From the NCBI GenBank assembly GCA_905215225.1, contig CAJMPM010000059.1, positions 1 to 8,256 of the forward strand: 8,256 nt of DNA, read 5' to 3'. The notes beneath the pieces are model-generated. The model worked only from the letters and a program-made list of their open reading frames with translations. It made no database searches and was not told where the DNA came from. The first letter of the stretch is position 1. Each line of letters begins with the position of its first letter. Both the position numbers and the translations under genes were made by a program. This DNA comes from an uncultured bacterium (GTDB taxonomy: Bacteria; Actinomycetota; Coriobacteriia; Coriobacteriales; Coriobacteriaceae). Below are positions 1 through 5,655 of this stretch, in pieces.

Positions 1-89
1 TCCTCGACATCCTCGAGCCCCTCGGGATCCACCGCGTCCAAAGTCGCGTCGTCCAGGATCTCATCTGTAGGCTGCATGTTGTCGGACAT
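1..89 (-). CDS. Partial CDS, acidic N-terminus; possibly GTPase Era by position
   Basis: Only the first 29 codons are present; the gene runs off the left edge. It starts with ATG at 89 (MSDNMQPTDEILDD), preceded by AAGGGG at 96-101 with a 6-base spacer, directly after the dgkA stop. The visible residues are strongly acidic (many Asp and Glu, no Lys or Arg) with no recognisable domain. In related gene orders the gene after dgkA (sometimes after cdd) is era, a 16S rRNA-binding GTPase, so Era is the best guess. Era usually reaches its GxxNxGKS P-loop within the first 20 residues or so, so this would be Era with an acidic N-terminal extension. A different protein is quite possible. That a gene starts here is well supported; its product is not. 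Confidence 0.6.
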   Translation of the reverse strand, partial: MSDNMQPTDEILDDATLDAVDPEGLEDVE

Positions 90-101
90 GAAAATCCCCT
101 T

Positions 102-479
102 CTAAATAAAGTCGAGCGCGTGGGCAAATACCAGCAATCCCACAATCGCAGCGGTGATGGAAAGTACATATACGGAGGCAGCGGCGATATCCTTGGCGCG
201 CTTCGCCAGCGGATGAAGTTCCTGGGTCGCCAGATCGACAATCACCTCCATGGCGGTGTTGCACAGCTCGCCGTGAATCACCAGGCCGCAACAGATGATA
301 ATCGTGGCCCACTCGGCAATGTCGAGCCCCGCAATGCAGCCGGCAACGACGGTACAAACGCCCGCCGCGAGCATAACCTTAATGTTGCGCTCGGTCTTGA
401 CGGCGGTGACGAAGCCCTCCATGGCGTAGGAAAACGACTTTAAGAAGGACGGATGGTCCTTGTTCGATCCGGGAATCAT
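102..479 (-). CDS. dgkA: DgkA-family membrane lipid kinase (diacylglycerol or undecaprenol kinase)
   Basis: This 125-residue integral membrane protein has three predicted helices at about 34-52, 57-77 and 100-121, the standard DgkA fold. The metal-binding glutamates are seen as E30 in the ERNIK motif and E78 in NTAMEVIVDL. The second conserved motif AKDIAAASV (95-103) corresponds to ARDMGSAAV in E. coli. Gram-positive members in this same ybeY-dgkA-(cdd)-era context phosphorylate undecaprenol, recycling the lipid carrier for cell-wall synthesis, rather than diacylglycerol. That substrate is therefore more likely here, but the sequence alone does not prove it. The ATG at 479 follows the SD TAGGAG (486-491) by 6 bases, and the SD includes the ybeY stop. 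The gap to ybeY is 9 bases and to the next gene 12 bases. Confidence 0.93.
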   Translation of the reverse strand: MIPGSNKDHPSFLKSFSYAMEGFVTAVKTERNIKVMLAAGVCTVVAGCIAGLDIAEWATIIICCGLVIHGELCNTAMEVIVDLATQELHPLAKRAKDIAAASVYVLSITAAIVGLLVFAHALDFI

Positions 480-488
480 AGACGGCTC

Positions 489-998
489 CTAGTCGTGGGC
501 GTGGTTGGTGATGGGGCCGACGTGGACCAGCTTGGGGTCCTCACCGCGCTCAAGCGCCAGATCGCGCAGGATGGCGTCCTCGCGGGCCTCCATGACCTCG
601 GCCTCGTCGTCCTCAATATGGTCATACCCCAGCAGGTGCAGCATGCCATGCACGAGCATCAGACGGCACTCGTCGGCAGGGCTATTACCAAAGCCGGGGG
701 CCTGGCGGGCAATGACCTGCGGGGCCAGGATGATATCGCCGAGCTCGAGCGTCTCGTCTGCGGGAATATCCTCGTCAAAGGCCGAGTCGCACTCAAACGA
801 GAGGACATCGGTGGTGCGGTCGATACCGCGCCACTCGTGGTTGAGCTCGTGCATCTCGTCCTCATCGACATATGAAAGGGAAATCTCGACTTCACGCTCA
901 ACGCCCTCGGCGGCAAGCACGACCTCGCAGATGTGCTCTACCTCCTGCGCGTCGAGCAGCGTATCGAGCTCGGCATCGTTGCTGATCAATACACTCAA
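489..998 (-). CDS. ybeY: Endoribonuclease YbeY (rRNA maturation factor)
   Basis: This 169-residue metalloprotein takes part in 16S rRNA 3'-end maturation and ribosome quality control. The signature HGMLHLLGYDH (117-127) supplies the three zinc-binding histidines H117, H121 and H127. The upstream motif RTTDVLSF (61-68) is also diagnostic. The 70-85 segment is unusually acidic. The chosen start is TTG at 998, because AAAGGAG (1004-1010) lies 5 bases upstream. It overlaps the phoH stop by four bases as TTGA, a classic coupling arrangement. A second TTG (987) is in frame but poorly placed for that SD. The phoH-ybeY pairing is conserved across bacteria and fits the reported PhoH-YbeY functional link. 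Its stop codon TAG forms the first part of the dgkA SD (TAGGAG). Confidence 0.95.
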   Translation of the reverse strand: MSVLISNDAELDTLLDAQEVEHICEVVLAAEGVEREVEISLSYVDEDEMHELNHEWRGIDRTTDVLSFECDSAFDEDIPADETLELGDIILAPQVIARQAPGFGNSPADECRLMLVHGMLHLLGYDHIEDDEAEVMEAREDAILRDLALERGEDPKLVHVGPITNHAHD

Positions 999-1981
999 CG
1001 GGACTCCTTTCGGTCGTGCACGCGTTTCTCGCGCACATCATCATAAGCATCGTACGCCTCGACGATACGCCCCACCAAGGCATGGCGCACCACGTCGGCA
1101 CGCTCGAGGTGAGAAAATGCGACATCGTCGACACGGCCTAAAATCTGCTCGACGTCGGCAAGACCGCCGCGACGACCCACCAGGTCGCGCTGACTCAGGT
1201 CGCCGGTAATCACAAACTTGGAGTTAAAGCCCAGGCGCGTTAGGAACATCTTCATCTGCTCGGGCGTGGTATTTTGCGCCTCGTCGAGCACCACGAAGGC
1301 ATCGCTCAGCGTGCGGCCGCGCATGTAGGCAAGCGGGGCGATCTCGATCACGCCGCGTTCCATGAGCTCATCGGTGCGCTCGCGATCCATCATGTCAAAA
1401 AGGGCGTCGTAGAGCGGACGCATGTAGGGGTCGATCTTTTCCTCGAGGGTACCGGGCAAAAAGCCCAGGTTCTCCCCCGCCTCGACAACCGGACGCGTCA
1501 AGATCAGACGACCCACCTCATGACGCTTGAGCGCGGCAACGGCGAGCGCCATGGCCAGATAAGTCTTACCGGTGCCGGCAGGACCCAGGCCAAATGTGAT
1601 GGTATGCGAGCGAATGGCATCCACATAGCGCTTTTGGCCGAGCGTTTTGGGGCGAATGGCACGACCGCGATACGAAAGCAGCACATCATCGCGAAGCGAC
1701 GTAGCCTCGTGCTCACCGTCGCGCAAGATGGCCAAGCAACGAGAGACATCGTCGGCAGACAGCGTGCGTCCGGCGGCCGCCTCACGAAAAGCATGCTCGA
1801 AAAAGCGCGCCACGAGCTCGACCTCGTCCGGGTCACCGCTCACGGCGATGCTGTCGCCACGGGCGACCACGTGGGCGCGAACCAAGCTCTCGAGCGCACG
1901 AAGGGCGCCGTCGCCGGCACCCAAAACGCGCGAGGGATCAATTCCCTCGGGAACGGTAAGTCTAATCTTCGAGGCTTCCAT
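995..1981 (-). CDS. phoH: PhoH-family ATPase (PhoH-like / YbeZ)
   Basis: This 328-residue cytoplasmic protein has an N-terminal nucleic-acid-binding-like region (about 1-105) and a P-loop ATPase domain resembling the core of superfamily 1 helicases. The Walker A motif is GPAGTGKT (133-140) and Walker B is FVVLDEAQN (229-237). The family signatures LTRPVVEAGENLGFLPG (161-177), GRTLSDAF (222-229) and VITGDLSQRDL (257-267) are all present, so the enzyme looks intact. PhoH/YbeZ proteins act in RNA metabolism and partner YbeY, which lies directly downstream and overlaps by four bases (TTGA). The ATG at 1981 lies inside the end of mtaB. AGGGAGG sits only 3 bases before it, a short spacer, but the following residues (KIRLTVPEG) look like a genuine family N-terminus. 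An in-frame ATG at 1999 lacks an SD. The true molecular role of the family is still debated. Confidence 0.95.
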   Translation of the reverse strand: MEASKIRLTVPEGIDPSRVLGAGDGALRALESLVRAHVVARGDSIAVSGDPDEVELVARFFEHAFREAAAGRTLSADDVSRCLAILRDGEHEATSLRDDVLLSYRGRAIRPKTLGQKRYVDAIRSHTITFGLGPAGTGKTYLAMALAVAALKRHEVGRLILTRPVVEAGENLGFLPGTLEEKIDPYMRPLYDALFDMMDRERTDELMERGVIEIAPLAYMRGRTLSDAFVVLDEAQNTTPEQMKMFLTRLGFNSKFVITGDLSQRDLVGRRGGLADVEQILGRVDDVAFSHLERADVVRHALVGRIVEAYDAYDDVREKRVHDRKESR

Positions 1982-3254
1982 GAACCTCCCTGCGCGCATG
2001 GACCAAGCCGGAATCATCGACTCCGATGATAGCAACATCGAGCAGGCACGGGGCTGTGAGTCCACAGATATCGTCAAGACGGGCATGATGGAACGAACCG
2101 AGCGTCAGGTTGTCGCCATACTCAAGCACGGCACGCTCGACGGTGCCCACGCGACGACGAGCGTCAGCAATGGCGAGTTCCTGCGCCGCGGCTCGCATAC
2201 GACGGCTGCGCTCGGCCATAACCTCGGGCGGCACCTGGTCGGGCATATCGGCAGCAAGGGTACCGGGACGCTTGCTGTAGCGGAACACGTGCATACGCGA
2301 AAAGCCCACGCGGCGGCACAGCGCCAGCGACTCCTCAAACTCCTCGTCCGTCTCGCCGGGAAAACCGACGATGACATCGCACGAAAGAGACGCCTGGGGC
2401 AAGTTGGCGCGAATCATACGCACCGTGTCCTCAAAGGTCTCGGCGCTATAGGGACGGCCCATGCGATGCAGAGTCGCAGTGCAGCCGGACTGCACGGGCA
2501 GGTGCAAAAACGGGGCGATACGCTGCGGATAGCGCGCCATAACCTTAAGCAGGCGCTCAGAGATATCCATGGGCTCGACCGAGGAAATGCGCACATGCGG
2601 AATAGACGTGCGCTCCATGATGGCCTCGAGCAGCTCATCGATTTCGACATGCTCGTCGGTCGCGCTCTTGCCATCGTAGGCACCCAGGTTCACACCGGTC
2701 AGCACCACCTCGGGCACGCCGGCCTCCTGGGCCTCGCGAACTTGCTCGAGCACGGACTCGACCGGCACGGAGCGCTCGGGGCCGCGGGCCTTCCACACAA
2801 TGCAATAGGTGCAACGATGGTTGCAGCCGTCCTGGATCTTCACGCCCAGACGCGAGCGACCGAGCGCATCGACCACGTCGCCATCGCTGCAGGCGGGAAC
2901 GTCATCGGACTCAACGCCCAGCACTTCACAGACGCGTTCGGCGACATCGATCTTGGACGGCTCGGCGATCACGCGGTCCGAAAGCTCCAGCAGCTCCTCG
3001 GGGTGCAGATTGACCACGCATCCGGTCACGACTACATAGGGCTCGTTTGGATAGGCCAGCGCATGGCGAACGGCCTTACGGGTCTTGGCCTCGGCCTCGC
3101 CCGTAACGGCACAGGTGTTAATGACGATCAGCTCTGCATCCTGAGGCTCCACCATCGCAAAGCCCAGGCGCATGAGATCGGCAGTGATACGGTCGGACTC
3201 AACCCGGTTGACGCGGCAGCCGAGGTTGACGACAGAGATATGAGGTGCGAGCAC
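1962..3254 (-). CDS. mtaB: tRNA (N6-threonylcarbamoyladenosine37-C2) methylthiotransferase MtaB
   Basis: This 430-residue radical SAM enzyme adds a methylthio group to t6A at position 37 of ANN-decoding tRNAs. The N-terminal methylthiotransferase domain carries the three cysteines of the auxiliary cluster (Cys13 in NLGCRVN, Cys48 in INTCAVT, Cys79 in VTGCVVN). The radical SAM motif is CNHRCTYC (Cys144, 148, 151). Further family motifs are HLPVQSGC (251-258), VIVGFPGETDEEF (294-306) and FRYSKRPGT (324-332). A short TRAM-like tail (about 369-425) would bind tRNA. The NLGCRVN opening and lack of MiaB-type features favour MtaB (YqeV) over MiaB or RimO. After the cluster the sequence is CIVWKARG where relatives usually have CIIPxARG. 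The start is GTG, with AAGGAG at 3260-3265 overlapping the dnaJ stop (TAAGGAG). The 3' end overlaps phoH by 20 bases. Confidence 0.93.
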   Translation of the reverse strand: MLAPHISVVNLGCRVNRVESDRITADLMRLGFAMVEPQDAELIVINTCAVTGEAEAKTRKAVRHALAYPNEPYVVVTGCVVNLHPEELLELSDRVIAEPSKIDVAERVCEVLGVESDDVPACSDGDVVDALGRSRLGVKIQDGCNHRCTYCIVWKARGPERSVPVESVLEQVREAQEAGVPEVVLTGVNLGAYDGKSATDEHVEIDELLEAIMERTSIPHVRISSVEPMDISERLLKVMARYPQRIAPFLHLPVQSGCTATLHRMGRPYSAETFEDTVRMIRANLPQASLSCDVIVGFPGETDEEFEESLALCRRVGFSRMHVFRYSKRPGTLAADMPDQVPPEVMAERSRRMRAAAQELAIADARRRVGTVERAVLEYGDNLTLGSFHHARLDDICGLTAPCLLDVAIIGVDDSGLVHARREVHGSLED

Positions 3255-3263
3255 GCGGGCTCC

Positions 3264-4412
3264 TTAATCGAGGATGTCGTCAAGAGCGCTCTTGATGCGA
3301 TCGGTTACCGACTTCTTACCGGAAGCGACGTCATCGCCCATCTCATCGGCAAAAGCACGGAGCAGTTCGCGTTGCTTATTGGAAAGATTGGTGGGAACGA
3401 CCACGCGCAGTTGCACGATCAGGCGGCCACGCGAACCGCCACCGCCAATGCGCGGCATGCCGTAATTATTGACGCTCACGGTGTCGCCGTACTGGGCGCC
3501 GGCGGGAACCGTCACCTTAACGACCTCGTCGGGCATAATGCCCTCGACCTCGATCTCGCAGCCGAGCGCAGCCTGCGCAATCGAGATATCGCTCACCAGG
3601 TACAGGTCGTCACCGTTGCGCTTAAAGCGCTCATGGTCGGCAACGCGCACGTTGACAATCAGGTCACCCGAAGGCTCGCCGCGAAGGCCGGCCTCGCCAA
3701 AGCCGCTCACACGCAGCTGGCGACCGGTCGAAACGCCGGCGGGAATATCGATGTCGATCTTTTCGTGCGAAGGCGTGCGGCCCTGACCGTCGCAGGTCTC
3801 GCAGGGATGGTCGATGACCGTGCCCTCGCCATGGCAGTCGGGGCAAGGCGAGGAAGACTGAACCTGGCCCAGGAACGAACGCTGAACCGTCGTGACGTAG
3901 CCCGTACCGTGGCAGCGGCCGCACTGCTTTTCCTGCGCGCCCTCTGCCCTACCGGTTCCATTGCAGTCCTCGCAAGGAGCAAGGCGATCATAGCTGATCG
4001 TCTTTTTGCAGCCGAGCGCCGCCTCCTCAAGCGTCACCGAAAGCGAGATGGCCATGTCACGTCCGCGACGACGCTCACGACGGCTGCGGGCGCCACCGCC
4101 GGCACCGCCGCCAAAGAACGACGAGAACAAGTCGTCCATGCCCATGCCACCAAAGATATCGTTGATATCGACGTAGCCCGAACCACCAGGGCCGTCGGCA
4201 GTGCCGTAACGGTCGTAGTTAGCACGCTTCTGCTCATCGGAAAGAACGGAATAGGCCTCGTTGAGCTCCTTGAACTTGGCCTCGGCCTCGGGGTCGTCCG
4301 AAACATCCGGATGTACGGTACGGGCCTTCTTTAGAAACGCGCGCTTAATCGTCCGCGCGTCGGCATCCCTGTCGACGCCAAGCACCTCGTAGTAATCCCT
4401 ATTTTCCGACAC
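3264..4412 (-). CDS. dnaJ: Chaperone protein DnaJ (Hsp40, type A)
   Basis: This canonical 382-residue co-chaperone stimulates the ATPase of DnaK and holds unfolded substrates. The J domain covers residues 6-70 with HPD at 34-36. A Gly-rich linker (about 73-110) contains DINDIFGGM. The zinc centre has four CxxCxGxG repeats starting at Cys147, Cys164, Cys190 and Cys204. C-terminal domains I and II follow, including SGFGEAG, GDLIVNV, HERFKRNGDDLY and AALGCEIEVEG. The usual length and complete domain set separate it from its membrane-anchored neighbour. The GTG start at 4412 gives MSENRDYYEVLG and has GGAAGGA at 4420-4426 with a 7-base spacer. A longer reading from a TTG at 4478 adds residues unlike any DnaJ. 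The gene lies alone, without dnaK or grpE, as the second dnaJ of many Actinobacteria does. Another dnaJ beside dnaK elsewhere is likely but unseen. Confidence 0.97.
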   Translation of the reverse strand: MSENRDYYEVLGVDRDADARTIKRAFLKKARTVHPDVSDDPEAEAKFKELNEAYSVLSDEQKRANYDRYGTADGPGGSGYVDINDIFGGMGMDDLFSSFFGGGAGGGARSRRERRRGRDMAISLSVTLEEAALGCKKTISYDRLAPCEDCNGTGRAEGAQEKQCGRCHGTGYVTTVQRSFLGQVQSSSPCPDCHGEGTVIDHPCETCDGQGRTPSHEKIDIDIPAGVSTGRQLRVSGFGEAGLRGEPSGDLIVNVRVADHERFKRNGDDLYLVSDISIAQAALGCEIEVEGIMPDEVVKVTVPAGAQYGDTVSVNNYGMPRIGGGGSRGRLIVQLRVVVPTNLSNKQRELLRAFADEMGDDVASGKKSVTDRIKSALDDILD

Positions 4413-4419
4413 GACCGAA

Positions 4420-4426
4420 TCCTTCC
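4420..4426 (-). promoter_or_regulatory. Shine-Dalgarno GGAAGGA that fixes the GTG start of dnaJ
   Basis: GGAAGGA lies 7 bases before GTG 4412. No ATG exists near the J-domain start in this frame, so the SD decides for GTG, giving the normal short DnaJ N-terminus. Confidence 0.8.
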
Positions 4427-4433
4427 GACTTTC

Positions 4434-4462
4434 ATTATTGTCACAGTGCGTCCTATACCCAA
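4434..4462 (-). promoter_or_regulatory. Weak candidate promoter upstream of dnaJ
   Basis: In the 81-base gap between the DnaJ-like gene and dnaJ, the largest gap in the window, TTGGGT (4457-4462) and AATAAT (4434-4439) are separated by 17 bases. The second box matches TATAAT at five of six positions; the first matches TTGACA only at TTG. A start about 7 bases downstream would fall almost at the SD, giving a very short leader. The nearby CCCAAGCTGGG (4458-4468) is a short inverted repeat with no T run. No CIRCE or full HAIR operator is present. This could be chance. Confidence 0.2.
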
Positions 4463-4493
4463 GCTGGGCCGGCCGCAAACAGAGGGCTAGATG

Positions 4494-5597
4494 TTATTGC
4501 ATTCCGTAAGGCGAAAGCATGGCACGCTGCGAGCAGCTCGCAAACCAAACCGACACGAGCGCAAACATAAATCCGTTGGCAAAACCATTGGCAAACTGCA
4601 TCGCGCCGCGCTTCCACCACAGCAGGCTGCGATGAAGCACACCGTCCGAAAGCACCATGAACAGGCCCATGATAAACGGAATAAAGCACATCACGGCAAA
4701 GGCCGAGAACACGCCCGAGATGGCCGAGAGTACCAAAAACGGCGCCACGATGCCCATCAGGTAAAAACCGGTACGAGCTTTGCCTTCCAAGCGCTCGGCC
4801 TCAACATGGGCGCGGCCGACCAGGTCGCCGCCCGCGGCACCGTTGGTGCCAGCATGACCCATGCCGCCAATGCGGACCTCGTCGCCATCGTGCGTGCCGG
4901 CAGGAAACTCAATCGTCTGCTCGGAGGTTACGCGAGTACGACCGCTGCCGCCGCAATCAGGGCAGGGGTCGGCCACGACCTTACCGGAACCGCCGCACTC
5001 GGGGCAGACCGACTGGAACGTACCCGCACCAAACAGGAAGGACAGGTCGACGTCGATGTGGCCGCGGCCACCGCAGCTCGGGCAGGTATGGGCATGCTCA
5101 GACGAAACGGAGCCCGAGCCGCCGCAATGTCCGCACGTATCGAAACGCGTATAGCGGACGGTCTTGCGGGCACCGCCCTTGGCCTCCTTGGCGTCGAGTT
5201 TGATATCGACGACCACGTTGGCGCCGTTCTCGGGATTGTAGGCAGCCTGCCCACGACGCTGCTGGCCCCAGGCACCGCCAAAGGGAAAGCCGCCCTCAAA
5301 GGGATTGCCATAGCCTGCGCTGCCGGCGTAGCCGCCGCCATAGGGCGAAGCCGTAGGAGCGCCGGCGAAGGGGTTGCCCGAGCGCATGGCGTCGTAGCGC
5401 GCACGCTTCTGCTCGTCCGAAAGCACGGCGTAGGCCTCGGAAACCTCTTTAAACTTTTCCTCGGCATCAGGTTCTTTGTTGACGTCCGGATGGAGCTTGC
5501 GGGCCTTTTGCTGGAAGGCCTTCTGAATATCACGCGAGGTGGCGTCCTTGGAGACACCCAAAATCTCGTAGTAATCTTTTTCGTTCATCGTCGCCAT
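4494..5597 (-). CDS. DnaJ-like type-A J-domain protein with a C-terminal membrane domain
   Basis: This 367-residue protein looks like DnaJ for its first two thirds. It has a J domain (residues 8-72, HPD at 36-38), a Gly/Phe-rich linker (about 73-110) and a start of C-terminal domain I (about 127-152). The four zinc-binding CxxCxGxG repeats begin at Cys155, Cys172, Cys198 and Cys212, and domain I continues to about 266 (FPAGTHDGDEVRIGGMG). The normal C-terminal domain II and dimerization region are missing. Instead, hydrophobic stretches at about 277-298, 299-317 and 334-354 look like three membrane segments. Basic residues in the 318-332 loop (R323, K329, R330) fit a cytoplasmic J domain by the positive-inside rule. 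It probably recruits DnaK to the inner face of the membrane; that role is inferred. The ATG at 5597 is chosen because AGGAGG lies 9 bases before it; an in-frame GTG at 5618 lies upstream of that SD. It occupies the usual hrcA position. Confidence 0.9.
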   Translation of the reverse strand: MATMNEKDYYEILGVSKDATSRDIQKAFQQKARKLHPDVNKEPDAEEKFKEVSEAYAVLSDEQKRARYDAMRSGNPFAGAPTASPYGGGYAGSAGYGNPFEGGFPFGGAWGQQRRGQAAYNPENGANVVVDIKLDAKEAKGGARKTVRYTRFDTCGHCGGSGSVSSEHAHTCPSCGGRGHIDVDLSFLFGAGTFQSVCPECGGSGKVVADPCPDCGGSGRTRVTSEQTIEFPAGTHDGDEVRIGGMGHAGTNGAAGGDLVGRAHVEAERLEGKARTGFYLMGIVAPFLVLSAISGVFSAFAVMCFIPFIMGLFMVLSDGVLHRSLLWWKRGAMQFANGFANGFMFALVSVWFASCSQRAMLSPYGMQ

Positions 5598-5655
5598 GCG
5601 CGGCAACCTCCTGCTCACAGCAGCGTATATATTGCGGTAATTCTACCCGAGCGGC
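5598..5655 (-). other. Gap between hemW and the membrane DnaJ-like gene
   Basis: These 58 bases contain the SD AGGAGG (5607-5612) for the DnaJ-like gene and an AT-rich patch (ATATATA, around 5624-5630) that stands out in GC-rich DNA. I see no CIRCE element, no HAIR element (HspR site) and no hairpin followed by a T run. TAGAAT (5639-5644) resembles a -10 box but has no -35 box at normal spacing. Read-through from hemW is the simplest reading. Confidence 0.5.
5607..5612 (-). promoter_or_regulatory. Shine-Dalgarno AGGAGG that fixes the start of the DnaJ-like gene
   Basis: A perfect AGGAGG lies 9 bases before ATG 5597. It rules out the in-frame GTG at 5618, which lies upstream of it, and disfavours the second ATG at 5588, which would have an 18-base spacer. 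Confidence 0.8.

Noticed and set aside
1647..4334. An 895-codon open frame on the plus strand, opposite mtaB, dnaJ and the start of phoH
   Set aside because: It runs antisense to three well-recognised genes, its translation matches no domain, and long open antisense frames are expected in GC-rich DNA with strong third-position bias.
4467..4474. GGCCGGCC palindrome and the CCCAAGCTGGG inverted repeat as a terminator after the DnaJ-like gene
   Set aside because: The stems are only four bases and are not followed by a T run on the transcribed strand, so intrinsic termination is not supported.
4413..4493. Possible HspR (HAIR) operator upstream of dnaJ, starting at CTTGGGT
   Set aside because: Only one half resembles CTTGAGT; the expected ACTCAAG half seven bases further on is absent (GCACTGT instead).
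4494..4800. The membrane tail of the DnaJ-like gene as a frameshift artefact hiding a normal domain II
   Set aside because: The reading frame is continuous, and the tail is coherent, with three hydrophobic segments and basic residues on the expected side. I saw no DnaJ domain II motif in this stretch.
5639..5644. TAGAAT as a -10 box for a promoter before the DnaJ-like gene
   Set aside because: The nearest TTGGGG lies about 20 bases upstream, inside hemW, which is too far for a normal -35 box; other spacings give no match.
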